This document shows, in pieces, positions 56,955 to 64,000 of a stretch of 64,000 nt of DNA. The notes under the pieces are model-generated. The model was not told where the DNA came from and did no database searches. It saw only the letters and a program-made list of their open reading frames with translations. Source of the DNA: an uncultured Bacteroidales bacterium (GTDB lineage: Bacteria; Bacteroidota; Bacteroidia; Bacteroidales; UBA932); NCBI GenBank assembly GCA_900319975.1, contig ONQP01000008.1, positions 1 through 64,000 on the forward strand, in the 5' to 3' direction. Positions within the stretch are counted from its first letter, which is position 1. Each line of letters starts with the position of its first letter. Both the position numbers and the translations under genes were made by a program.

Positions 56955-56966
56955 ATTGTACATTTG
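56936..56966 (+). promoter_or_regulatory. Promoter of the SPFH gene
   Basis: TTG (56936-56938, inside the terminator loop), a 20-bp spacer, and TACATTTG (56959-56966), 28 nt before the ATG. Confidence 0.6.
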
Positions 56967-56994
56967 AAGCTTGCAAAATACTACCTTATCCGAT

Positions 56995-57837
56995 ATGAAA
57001 AAAGTTAAGTTCTATTCCGTCCTGGGCATCTGCCTGGGCGCGTTCATTCTCTTCCTGGCCACCTGCACGAAGATGGTGGACAACTCCGAGATCGGCATCA
57101 AGTTCAAGAAATTCTCGCTGACCGACCAGGGCGAGCTCGTCGCCAATCAGGTCTCCGGTCTGACCTTCTTCAACCCGATCACCACGCGCGTCTTCACCTA
57201 TCCGGTGTTCATCCAGCGCGTCAACTATGATCCCTTCACGGTCACGACCAAGGATGCCGCCACGTTCACGATGGATCCGATGATGGCCTACCAGCTGGAC
57301 CGCACCAAGGCGGCCTACGTCTTCAACAAGTACCGCCAGTCCCTGCGTGAGATCGAGATGGGCTACATCCGCACCTGTATCTATGACGCCTATCGTATCT
57401 CCGCCAACAATTATACTTCCGACGAGCTGATGGCCAACCGCGCCAAGTTCGAGCAGGAAGTCCGCTCGATGCTGGAGCGCTCGCTCAACGAAGAGGGCTT
57501 CAAGGTGCAGGAGTTCACCTCCCAGATCACCCCGCCGCAGTCCCTGAGCGCCGCCATCGAGGCCAAGAACCAGGCCATCCAGGAGGCCCTGAAGGCCGAG
57601 AACCTGGTCAAGCAGGCCGAGGCCAACGCGCAGATCGCCATCGCCAAGGCGAAGGGCGAGGCCGAGGCTACCCGCGTCAAGGCCGACGCCGAGGCCTACT
57701 ACAACCGCACCATCTCCGCTTCCCTGAGCCCGTTCATCATCCAGGAGGACTGGATCGAGAAGTGGAACGGCCAGCTGCCGCAGGTCACCTCCGGCCAGGG
57801 CGGCATGATGATCAACCTGCCTTCCATCGGCAAATAG
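56995..57837 (+). CDS. SPFH/Band 7 (prohibitin-like) membrane protein
   Basis: 280 aa. One N-terminal membrane segment (FYSVLGICLGAFILFLATC), which could be read as a lipobox-like LATC, then the Band 7 domain (VDNSEIGIKFKKFSL onward), a coiled-coil rich in Ala, Glu and Lys (AIEAKNQAIQEALKAENLVKQ), and a Gly-rich tail ending NLPSIGK. Such proteins form membrane microdomain scaffolds and often bind proteases. A TTG start at 56971 was rejected in favour of the ATG at 56995. Confidence 0.9.
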   Translation: MKKVKFYSVLGICLGAFILFLATCTKMVDNSEIGIKFKKFSLTDQGELVANQVSGLTFFNPITTRVFTYPVFIQRVNYDPFTVTTKDAATFTMDPMMAYQLDRTKAAYVFNKYRQSLREIEMGYIRTCIYDAYRISANNYTSDELMANRAKFEQEVRSMLERSLNEEGFKVQEFTSQITPPQSLSAAIEAKNQAIQEALKAENLVKQAEANAQIAIAKAKGEAEATRVKADAEAYYNRTISASLSPFIIQEDWIEKWNGQLPQVTSGQGGMMINLPSIGK

Positions 57838-57860
57838 CCGCAGGCACATACGCAAAAAAG

Positions 57861-57887
57861 AATCCCGGGCACCTGGTGTCCGGGATT
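57861..57887. terminator. Terminator shared by the SPFH and L31 genes
   Basis: A 12-bp stem with one mismatch (57861-57872 with 57876-57887) and a 3-nt loop. The A-run before it makes a T-run for minus-strand transcripts from the L31 gene; on the plus strand the T-run is weak. Confidence 0.75.
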
Positions 57888-57917
57888 TCTTCAACCATAT
57901 TGCTTCGAAGAAGCGAA

Positions 57918-58169
57918 TTACTTCTTGCGGCTCTTGTATCTCTGATAGAACATATCAACACGACCGGCGCTGTCGACGATTTTCATCTTGCCGGTGTAGA
58001 AAGGATGAGATGTGTTGGAAATCTCAAGCTTCACGAGGGGGTACTCGACACCGTCAATGGTGATGTTCTCCTTGCTGGTAGCGCAGGAGCGGGTGATGAA
58101 CACGTCCTCGTTTGACATATCCTTGAAAGCTACAAGACGGTAGGTTTCGGGATGGATTCCTTTTTTCAT
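57918..58169 (-). CDS. rpmE2: Ribosomal protein L31 type B
   Basis: 83 aa. It begins MKKGIHPETYRLVAFKDMSN, contains YPLVKLEISNTSHPFYTGK and ends RYKSRKK, as in the zinc-free (type B) L31: there is no CxxC zinc motif. It is part of the large ribosomal subunit. The start at 58169 is the conserved one; the longer frame to 58322 overlaps the divergent mutase. The promoter is at 58196-58228. Confidence 0.96.
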   Translation of the reverse strand: MKKGIHPETYRLVAFKDMSNEDVFITRSCATSKENITIDGVEYPLVKLEISNTSHPFYTGKMKIVDSAGRVDMFYQRYKSRKK

Positions 58170-58195
58170 TACACTAGTGTTTTTTGAATCGGGCG

Positions 58196-58228
58196 CAAAG
58201 ATAAGAATTATTTTCGTAATTTTGCAAA
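58196..58228 (-). promoter_or_regulatory. Promoter of the L31 gene
   Basis: Minus-strand TTTG (58225-58228), a 21-bp spacer and TATCTTTG (58196-58203), 26 nt before the ATG. Confidence 0.7.
58217..58224 (+). promoter_or_regulatory. Possible -7 box of the glmM-type gene
   Basis: TAATTTTG fits TAnnTTTG but lies only 6 nt before the ATG; no -33 element was found. If real, the transcript would be almost leaderless. Confidence 0.35.
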
Positions 58229-58230
58229 CT

Positions 58231-59652
58231 ATGACACTGATAAAATCAATCTCCGGTATCCGCGGCACCATCGGTGGCGCCCCCGGCGAGGCGCTCACCC
58301 CCGTCGACATCGTCAAATTCACCTATGCATACTGTGCCTGTCTGAAGCAGCGCAAGCCCGCGCCCAACAGCGGCAACAAATATAAAGTCGTCGTCGGCCG
58401 CGACGCCCGCATCAGCGGCGCGATGGTCGAGCAGCTCGTCTGCGGCACCCTCGTCGCCTGCGGCGTGGACGTCGTCCGCTGCGGTTTCGCCTCTACGCCC
58501 ACGACCGAACTGGCCGTGGTGTTCGCGCAGGCGGACGGCGGCATCATCCTGACTGCCAGCCACAACCCGCGCCAGTGGAACGCCCTCAAGCTCCTCAATG
58601 AGCGGGGCGAGTTCCTGACCGCGGCTGAGGGCCAGGCCATCCTGGACCTCGCGGAGAGCGGCGAATTCGACTTCGCCGAAGTCGATGCGCTGGGCAGCAT
58701 CGAAGAGCACGATTTCACCGACGAGCACATCGACGCCGTCCTGGCCCTGGAGGCCGTGGACGCCGAGGCCGTCCGCAAGGCCGGCTTCACGGTGGTGCTC
58801 GACGCCATCAATTCCGTGGGCGGCATCATCATGCCGCGCCTGCTGGAGCGCCTCGGTGTGAAGTGCATCACGCTCAACGGCGAGCCCACCGGCGACTTCG
58901 CCCACAACCCGGAGCCGCTGCCCAAGAACCTCGTCGAGCTCAGCGAGACGGTCGTCCGCGAGCACGCCGACCTGGGCATCAGCGTCGATCCGGACGTGGA
59001 CCGGCTCGCGTTCATCTGCGAGGACGGTCAGCCGTTCGTGGAGGAATACACCCTCGTGGCCGTGGCCGACTATCTGCTGGAGCGCGCCGAGAAGGCGGGC
59101 GTCAGCCCGCGCAATACCGTCTCCAACCTCAGCTCCAGCCGCGCCTTGCGCGACGTCACGGAGGCCCACGGCGGCACCTACTATGCCGCGGCCGTGGGCG
59201 AGGTCAATGTGACCACCAAGATGCACGAGGTGGGCGCGCTGATCGGCGGCGAAGGCAACGGCGGCGTGATCTATCCCGCCAGCCACTGCGGCCGCGACGC
59301 GATGGTCGGCGTGGCGCTGTTCCTCAGCCACCTGGCCCATAAGGGCGTGAGCGTGAGCGCCTACAAGGCCACGCTCCCTCCTTACTTCATCGCCAAGAAC
59401 CGCATCGACCTGAGCGACAAGGCCCTGATCGACCGCATCCTGGACGCGATGAAGGAGCACTTCAAGGACGAGAAGGTCAACACCGTCGACGGCGTCAAGA
59501 TCGATTTCGAGGCCCGCAAGCAGTGGGTGCACCTCCGCAAGTCCAACACCGAGCCGATCATCCGCATCTACTCCGAGGCGCAGACCGAGGAGGAGGCGCA
59601 GCGCCTCGGCGAGGAAGTCATCGCACTGGCCCAACGCATCATCGGCGCATAG
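58231..59652 (+). CDS. glmM: Phosphoglucosamine mutase / phosphomannomutase
   Basis: 473 aa starting MTLIKSISGIRGTIGG, the conserved start in Bacteroides orthologues. Ser110 in TASHNPRQWN carries the phosphate; metal-binding DPDVDR; sugar loop GGEGNGGVI; phosphate-binding RKSNTEPIIRIY. It is usually annotated GlmM (glucosamine-6-P to glucosamine-1-P for peptidoglycan), but the GEGNG loop also fits phosphomannomutases, and in this genome it could convert Man-1-P from GH130. It is followed after 3 bp by a DUF1343/NamZ-like gene. Confidence 0.9.
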   Translation: MTLIKSISGIRGTIGGAPGEALTPVDIVKFTYAYCACLKQRKPAPNSGNKYKVVVGRDARISGAMVEQLVCGTLVACGVDVVRCGFASTPTTELAVVFAQADGGIILTASHNPRQWNALKLLNERGEFLTAAEGQAILDLAESGEFDFAEVDALGSIEEHDFTDEHIDAVLALEAVDAEAVRKAGFTVVLDAINSVGGIIMPRLLERLGVKCITLNGEPTGDFAHNPEPLPKNLVELSETVVREHADLGISVDPDVDRLAFICEDGQPFVEEYTLVAVADYLLERAEKAGVSPRNTVSNLSSSRALRDVTEAHGGTYYAAAVGEVNVTTKMHEVGALIGGEGNGGVIYPASHCGRDAMVGVALFLSHLAHKGVSVSAYKATLPPYFIAKNRIDLSDKALIDRILDAMKEHFKDEKVNTVDGVKIDFEARKQWVHLRKSNTEPIIRIYSEAQTEEEAQRLGEEVIALAQRIIGA

Positions 59653-59655
59653 CTT

Positions 59656-60720
59656 ATGTTCTCATTCCGCACCACCCCGATCGAGGAACAGCTCGACAGA
59701 GGCCTCCGCGAAGGCCGGGTCGCCTGCTTCTGCACGCAGAACTGCTGGGACCCGCACCGCGGGCGCTATCTGTATGACATTTTCCGCGAACGCGGCAACC
59801 TCGAACGCATCTTCAGCCCGCGCGACACCGAGCTGACCCCCGACACCAACCACATCGATTTCGACGCGGCCGAGCTGGAGGGACTGGATGCCGTGGTGGT
59901 GGAGATCCAGGACGTGGGCACGCGCTACTTCAACTACACCCGCGACGTGATGCGGCTGTTGTCGATGTGCGCCCGGATGGCCGAGAGCCCGGCCGTGTAT
60001 GTGGTGGACCACATCAATCCGGCCGGCCGCGTGGTCGAGGGCACGATGCCGGCGGTCGAGTCCGACATCTGGACGCCCAAGGTGGCGCACCGGCACGGCC
60101 TCACGCTCGGTGAGCTGTGCCATTTGTACTGCAGCGAGATCGGGGCGAAGTTCCCCCTGCATATCATTTCGGCTTTCGTCTCCGACGTGGGCAAGGACCT
60201 GCTGCCCTGGACCATCGCGCCGGCTTCCGACATCCCGGGGATGTTCACCTGCGAGATGTATCCCGGCGGCGGTCTGTGGAACAACACGTCCATCACGCCC
60301 GCCATCGGCACGGCGCGGCCTTATGAATATTTCGGCGCGCCGTTCATCAAGAGCGGCGACATCCGCTTCCTGCCCACGCCTCCGGGCGTGATGATGCGGC
60401 CCTGCTCCTTCACGCCGGCCGCCGGCCGCTACGCCGGGCAGAAGTGCTACGGCTACCAGATCATGCTCCAGCCCGGCGCGCAGTACCATTCGCTGCTGCA
60501 CACGCTGCAGCTGATGCGTTTCCTGTCGGAGCGCTACTCGCAGTTCGAGCTGTTCGACTCGCTCTTCGTCAAGGTCGCCGATCCCGTGATCGAGGAATAC
60601 CTGCGCGGCCGCCTGACCTTCGACGTCGTGCAGGAGCACGTCAAACTCGAGGAACAGAAGTGGATCCGCAAGGCCAAGCGCTACATCCTCTACGACGACG
60701 CGCCCTACCGGATGAAATAA
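59656..60720 (+). CDS. DUF1343/NamZ-like protein, divergent
   Basis: 354 aa without signal peptide. It has the family core VVVEIQDVGTRYFNYTRDVMRLL, VVDHINPAGRVVEGTM, MFTCEMYPGGGLWNNTSITPAIGTARPYEYFGAPFI and the C-terminal WIRKAKRYILYDD. NamZ (GH171) proteins are exo-beta-N-acetylmuramidases of cell-wall recycling, usually about 400 aa and secreted. Here the N-terminal motif normally read as FxPEHG is IFSPRD, so a Glu/His pair thought to be at the active site is missing. The neighbouring GlmM-type gene fits an amino-sugar role, but activity is uncertain. Confidence 0.85.
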   Translation: MFSFRTTPIEEQLDRGLREGRVACFCTQNCWDPHRGRYLYDIFRERGNLERIFSPRDTELTPDTNHIDFDAAELEGLDAVVVEIQDVGTRYFNYTRDVMRLLSMCARMAESPAVYVVDHINPAGRVVEGTMPAVESDIWTPKVAHRHGLTLGELCHLYCSEIGAKFPLHIISAFVSDVGKDLLPWTIAPASDIPGMFTCEMYPGGGLWNNTSITPAIGTARPYEYFGAPFIKSGDIRFLPTPPGVMMRPCSFTPAAGRYAGQKCYGYQIMLQPGAQYHSLLHTLQLMRFLSERYSQFELFDSLFVKVADPVIEEYLRGRLTFDVVQEHVKLEEQKWIRKAKRYILYDDAPYRMK

Positions 60721-60741
60721 TTTTCGCCTGTCGTGCGAAAA
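60721..60741 (+). terminator. Hairpin directly after the NamZ-like gene
   Basis: TTTTCGC (60721-60727) pairs with GCGAAAA (60735-60741). It is short and lacks a T-run, so probably a weak terminator or attenuator. Confidence 0.4.
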
Positions 60742-60743
60742 AA

Positions 60744-60774
60744 TTTGCGGAATCCAAAAATATGCGTATCTTTG
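60744..60774 (+). promoter_or_regulatory. Promoter of the tRNA-Glu gene
   Basis: TTTG (60744-60747), a 19-bp spacer and TATCTTTG (60767-60774): a consensus Bacteroidota promoter 16 nt before the tRNA. Confidence 0.8.
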
Positions 60775-60790
60775 CATTCCCAAACGACAC

Positions 60791-60865
60791 GCTGGGTTCG
60801 TATAACGGTTAGTACTCGAGATTCTCAATCTCGCAATAGGAGTTCGATTCTCCTACCCAGTACCA
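60791..60865 (+). tRNA. tRNA-Glu(CTC), CCA encoded
   Basis: 75 nt. The acceptor arm 60791-60797 pairs with 60855-60861 (first pair G-U). The anticodon stem 60817-60821 pairs with 60829-60833 around the loop TTCTCAA, anticodon CTC at 60824-60826 (reads GAG, Glu). The T arm has TTCGATT in the loop. A73 and CCA follow at 60862-60865. The 3-bp D stem is typical of Glu tRNAs. Confidence 0.93.
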
Positions 60866-60868
60866 AAG

Positions 60869-60894
60869 AGCATCGCTTCCGCGATGCTTTTTTT
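60869..60894 (+). terminator. Terminator of tRNA-Glu
   Basis: AGCATCGC (60869-60876) pairs with GCGATGCT (60881-60888), followed by seven T. Confidence 0.9.
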
Positions 60895-61236
60895 GTTTCC
60901 CCTCCAGCTCATTGCCTGTTTTTCGTTATTCGCTCAAGGTCAATATCTTACGGGATCATACATGGTGAAAAATGTCCATGTGTATCCTCGCTAAATCCTG
61001 ATTGATAATATTTTATAAAAAACACCCATCACTCCTTTTTGGGCAGCCACCTTGCTTGTCGGCAACGGGCCTGGTTCCTCCCGTCATGCCCGACCGGATC
61101 GGGCATCTTCTGGCGGGCCGTTTTTGTAAATGTTTGTTAATGAAACGATCGTAGTTTTGCTTAGGGGGAAATGCCCCAAAGCAAAACAGGAATTGCTTGA
61201 TAGACAGGCAGATGCGAAAACGGGACGTGTTTGCGG
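60895..61236. other. Gene-free stretch of about 340 bp with two palindromes
   Basis: No coding frame is credible here and GC is clearly lower than in the flanking genes. It contains a REP-like element (61083-61109) and a long hairpin, 61154-61162 with 61179-61187 plus an inner GGGG/CCCC pairing. The hairpin lies 50 nt beyond the stop of the lipoprotein gene at 61237 and may mark its 3' end, although no T-run follows. Confidence 0.6.
61083..61109 (+). repeat. REP-like GTCATGCCCGA...TCGGGCATCTT palindrome
   Basis: ATGCCCGA (61086-61093) pairs perfectly with TCGGGCAT (61099-61106) around a 5-nt loop, flanked by GTC and CTT. It has the same layout as the copy at 14206. Confidence 0.65.
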
Positions 61237-62379
61237 TTAGCGGAACTGGACGTGGATGAGGCGGCTGTAGTTGCTGCCGAGCTGGAGCAGTTCGTATGTG
61301 CCGTCATCATTTCGGCCGAACAAGAGATCGCCGGGTGCGATGGGGTAGTCCAGTTCGTTGAGGATCGGAATGCCGCCCCGGAAGTCGAGCCGCTTCGGGA
61401 ACGCGTGGACATCTGTGAGGTGGTCACCGTCCAGCTTCGTCAGGACCGTGTGCTGGGGTGTGTCGAGCAGGCAATACAAGGTGTCCCTGTCCGTGAAGGA
61501 ATTGATGATCAAGGTGTCCGACTTGGCGTAAGGATCAATTCCGTAAGAATTGATCCAACGGTAGTTGCCATCATATTCGATTTCATCTGAATAAGCGTCG
61601 TCAAACTTGACCAGGGGCGGGAAAAACGCTTTTCTGCGTTCGAGATAATCTGCCTGGAGCAGGTGGTGGGCGATCAGACCGACGTCTTTGGCTTTTTCGT
61701 AGCAGGTCGTCGAATCGCAGAGGAAGCCCATGGACGGGTCCGGGATTCCGATGATACGCGTCTCCTTGACGAAGAAGAAGCAGCTGTCTGTCCGGTGTAC
61801 CTTTCCCGAGAGGGTGAGGAAAGCGTATTCTGCCCCGCTGTGTTTGTCGATGAACCAGGATGCCGATCCGAATTCGCCGTGATCGGTACCCCGGATGACC
61901 CAGTCGTCGTCTTCGTAGAGGTAGAGAGAGTGGAGAGGATCGACGTCCAAGCTACGAGTTTCTTTCCAAGTATCTTTCCAGGTATCTTTCCATGTCCACG
62001 TTTTGGGGTCGAAGACCAAGACTTGCCCTTCCCGGTAGGACGAGGCAATCAGGCTGTCCCGCCGTCTGTGGATGCTGAAATTCTCCCCGGGGGTAGGGAG
62101 GTCCTTTTCCCGGAAGCCATTTATTGCGACTGCTTTCCAGAATGACTGCCTGGTGTTCAAGGACGGGACGATTTTGAAATAGAAAAAATCACCGATCCTG
62201 AGCACGCGAACGTATTCGGGAGGCGTTCCGGACAGTTCCGGGACGTGGATGGAAATCGTATCCCGGGCTTCGTCTTCGAATCCGATCGGGGCGCGGCGGC
62301 CTCTGTCGTGTCCGCAGGACAGGACCAGGATGGCCGCGAGGAAGAGGGCTGAGACAGCGTGAAGTTTTGTATTAGGCAT
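61237..62379 (-). CDS. Lipoprotein of unknown function, possibly beta-propeller
   Basis: 380 aa; lipobox LVLSC. The sequence is beta-rich with repeated hydrophobic/aromatic strands (for example VRVLRIGDFFYFKI, SLYLYEDDDWVIRGT), like the six-bladed propeller lipoproteins common in Bacteroidales, but no family is claimed. A tandem 12-bp repeat (61961-61996) encodes WKDTWKDTWKE. GC is visibly lower than in its neighbours, which suggests a more recent arrival. It follows the PriA-like gene after 11 bp and may share its transcript. Confidence 0.75.
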   Translation of the reverse strand: MPNTKLHAVSALFLAAILVLSCGHDRGRRAPIGFEDEARDTISIHVPELSGTPPEYVRVLRIGDFFYFKIVPSLNTRQSFWKAVAINGFREKDLPTPGENFSIHRRRDSLIASSYREGQVLVFDPKTWTWKDTWKDTWKETRSLDVDPLHSLYLYEDDDWVIRGTDHGEFGSASWFIDKHSGAEYAFLTLSGKVHRTDSCFFFVKETRIIGIPDPSMGFLCDSTTCYEKAKDVGLIAHHLLQADYLERRKAFFPPLVKFDDAYSDEIEYDGNYRWINSYGIDPYAKSDTLIINSFTDRDTLYCLLDTPQHTVLTKLDGDHLTDVHAFPKRLDFRGGIPILNELDYPIAPGDLLFGRNDDGTYELLQLGSNYSRLIHVQFR

Positions 62380-62390
62380 AAGGAAAGGGG

Positions 62391-63977
62391 TTAGTCCAGG
62401 GGATCGACGTCGGGGTAGGTGCCGGCGGGGAGGTCGGCGGCGAGGGCGGCCTTGCGGGCGGCGAGGCTGCGGTCGCGCGGCAGGAAGTGGCGCCCGACGA
62501 CCTCGCCGCTGCCCTGGCGGCGGATTTCGACGAGGCGCGTGTAGGGAGGGAAGCCGAACTGGCGGCGCTCATCGAGCAGGGCGTCGGTGCCGCGGGCGGC
62601 GTCGAAGCGGGCCGGAACGGCCGTCTGGACGACGATGCGCGGGGCGAACTGGCACAGGGTGCCGACGATTTGCGCGGCGCGCTCGTCGGCCCGGAAGTCG
62701 TCGCGCGAGACCAGCGCGTCGGCCTGCAGGACGGCCAGCAGGGCCGCGCCGGAAACGCCTTCGCGCTTGAGCGCGTTGAGCGTCAGGACGCGGATGTCGC
62801 GGCCGGGGAAGAGCGCGGCGATCTCCTCCTGCAGCGGCTCGGGCTTCTCCCAGCCGCGCAGCAGGACGACGGGGCCGTCGGTCTGGCGGACGGCGTCGAT
62901 CAGCTTGCGGGAGAAGGTGCCGACCAGGCCGTTCTTGCGCCGCTCGGCGGCGAGGTCGATGACCTCGGCATGCGGCGCGACGGCCGGCCCGTCGGCCAGG
63001 TCGTATTTGCCCAGGCGGACGTTCAGGAGGGTCTCCAGCGAAGGGACGGCGGCGCCGAGCAGGACGCGCGCGCCGTGGATGCCCGCCAGGGCGACGGCGG
63101 CGTCGCGGCCGTGGTAGCGCGGCGCGGGGTCGGTCTGCTTGTAGGCCGCGTCCTGCTCCTCGTCCACCACGACGAGGCCGAGGTCGCGGTAGGGGAGGAA
63201 CAGCGCAGAGCGCGTACCCAGGACGATGGCCGGGGCGCCGCTGCGCAGCGTCTCCGCGGCGGCGCGGCGGCGGACCGGCGTCTTGCCGGAATGGAAAACC
63301 AGCAGCTGCTGGCCGAATTCCGGCGCCAAAAGCGCCTCCATCCGGTCGCAGAAAGCGATTTCGGGGGTGAGGACCAGGGCCTGGCGCCCGGCGGCGAGGG
63401 CTTCCCGCAGCACGGGAAGGTAGGCGTCGCGCCGGTCGGCGGCCGTCAGGACCAGCGGCTTGCCGGGGGCGGGGCGGCCGGGCTTGTCGGCGGAGCCGGA
63501 CTGCGCCCGGCACGCGGCGAGCTGCGCCTGCAGCGCATCGCGCTCCGCGCTCAACCGCTGCATCACCCGCTCGCCGTGCCTGCCCGCCAGCTGCTCTTCC
63601 TTGCGGGCGAGCCGCTGCTGCAGGCGTGCGAGGATGTCGGCGGCCGTCTGCTCGCTGCGCAGCTTGAGCAGCGGGTAGGCCGCCTTGTACACTTCGCCGA
63701 GCGTACAAAGGTAATAGTCAGAGAGGAATTCCCAGAAACGGAGCTCCTCCGCGGTCACGCGCGGAAGTTCATCCTGGACGGCGACGATGGGTTGGATCTT
63801 CTCTGGCGGCAGGTCGGGCCGCTCCAGCGTGCGCCAGACGACGCCGTCATAGCGCTTGCGGCCCAGCTCCACGCACACGCGGCGGCCCGCCTGCAGCGGC
63901 ATATCGGCATAGTAGGTGGGAATCCACCGGAGTTTGACCGGCAGGAGCACCTGGATATATGTCGGGGCTGCCGTCAT
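62391..63977 (-). CDS. PriA-like primosomal protein without helicase motifs or zinc site
   Basis: 528 aa, against about 730-820 aa for active PriA. The N-terminal DNA-binding domain (IQVLLPVKLRWIPTYYA, GRRVCVELGRKRYDGVV) and many core blocks (QALVLTPEIAFCDRME, IVLGTRSALFLPYRDLGLVVVDEEQDAAYKQ, DERRQFGFPPYTRLVEI) are clear PriA. But Walker A (GxTGSGKT) is replaced by LVLTAADRRDAYL, DEEH is DEEQ, the eight zinc-binding Cys are gone, and the GTQMIAKG and QVAGRAGR motifs are absent. It probably keeps a DNA-binding or primosome-assembly role without ATPase. Actinobacterial PriA shows a comparable loss. Confidence 0.85.
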   Translation of the reverse strand: MTAAPTYIQVLLPVKLRWIPTYYADMPLQAGRRVCVELGRKRYDGVVWRTLERPDLPPEKIQPIVAVQDELPRVTAEELRFWEFLSDYYLCTLGEVYKAAYPLLKLRSEQTAADILARLQQRLARKEEQLAGRHGERVMQRLSAERDALQAQLAACRAQSGSADKPGRPAPGKPLVLTAADRRDAYLPVLREALAAGRQALVLTPEIAFCDRMEALLAPEFGQQLLVFHSGKTPVRRRAAAETLRSGAPAIVLGTRSALFLPYRDLGLVVVDEEQDAAYKQTDPAPRYHGRDAAVALAGIHGARVLLGAAVPSLETLLNVRLGKYDLADGPAVAPHAEVIDLAAERRKNGLVGTFSRKLIDAVRQTDGPVVLLRGWEKPEPLQEEIAALFPGRDIRVLTLNALKREGVSGAALLAVLQADALVSRDDFRADERAAQIVGTLCQFAPRIVVQTAVPARFDAARGTDALLDERRQFGFPPYTRLVEIRRQGSGEVVGRHFLPRDRSLAARKAALAADLPAGTYPDVDPLD

Positions 63978-64000
63978 CGTCGCGGATGGGAACTAGTCGG

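Noticed and set aside
56971..56994. TTG start for the SPFH gene adding eight residues
   Set aside because: The added residues precede the membrane segment and fall in the expected leader; the ATG at 56995 gives a normal N-terminus.
61154..61187. Long hairpin as a riboswitch or small RNA
   Set aside because: The pairing is real, but there is no promoter, no T-run and no known riboswitch core, so a function cannot be supported.

Overview
The window is a GC-rich (about 60-65% by eye) stretch of a Bacteroidales-type chromosome. Evidence for Bacteroidota is strong: a SusC/SusD pair, a polysaccharide-utilisation locus (PUL), a serine palmitoyltransferase for sphingolipids, many SPII lipoproteins, DUF6057 and DUF4369 proteins, and promoters of the Bacteroidota type (TAnnTTTG at -7, sometimes with TTG or TTTG about 20 bp upstream). 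Shine-Dalgarno sites are mostly absent and coding is dense, with repeated ATGA stop/start overlaps. The high GC suggests an uncultured gut or rumen Bacteroidales lineage; the species cannot be told from this.

Layout. 1-24 kb is mostly housekeeping: a secreted CE1-type esterase cut by the window edge, a THUMP-like methyltransferase interrupted in frame by a 198-bp palindromic element, phosphoglucomutase, nth-ftsE, a large TPR protein with an outer-membrane barrel, then gyrB - serine palmitoyltransferase - SDR - PgpH-type c-di-AMP phosphodiesterase - a short trigger factor, followed by a DPP-IV operon and a GH2 enzyme. 24-57 kb is a large mannan/glucomannan utilisation region. One minus-strand operon (33.1 to 24.1 kb) carries AraC, GH26 mannanase, GH130 mannosylglucose phosphorylase, GPH sugar transporter, GH94 cellobiose phosphorylase and GH36 alpha-galactosidase. 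A second minus-strand run (53.2 to 36.5 kb) carries a GH5-CE7 fusion lipoprotein, SusC, SusD, a frameshifted surface lipoprotein, two DUF6057/beta-propeller modules with a DUF4369 lipoprotein, and a BACON-GH5. A third DUF6057/propeller module is divergent at 33.3-36.5 kb. A second AraC paralogue (53.2-54.1 kb) faces a mannobiose/cellobiose 2-epimerase and an acetylesterase. 57-64 kb holds an SPFH protein, ribosomal protein L31 type B, a GlmM/PMM-type mutase, a divergent DUF1343/NamZ protein, tRNA-Glu(CTC), a lipoprotein and a PriA-like protein without helicase motifs.

How the genes fit together (inference from known families): outer-membrane lipoprotein enzymes (GH5-CE7, GH5, GH26) and an acetylesterase would deacetylate and cut acetylated galacto(gluco)mannan; SusCD imports oligosaccharides; GH36 removes galactose; the GPH permease moves disaccharides to the cytoplasm; the epimerase turns mannobiose into mannosylglucose; GH130 and GH94 then split disaccharides with phosphate, giving Man-1-P and Glc-1-P for the phosphohexomutases at both ends of the window. 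The unexplained part is the three-fold DUF6057 plus CxxCH beta-propeller lipoprotein module embedded in this locus: it is conserved in layout, has no known function, and is the best candidate for an undescribed system. The 198-bp in-frame palindromic element inside the methyltransferase gene is the best candidate for an undescribed mobile repeat.
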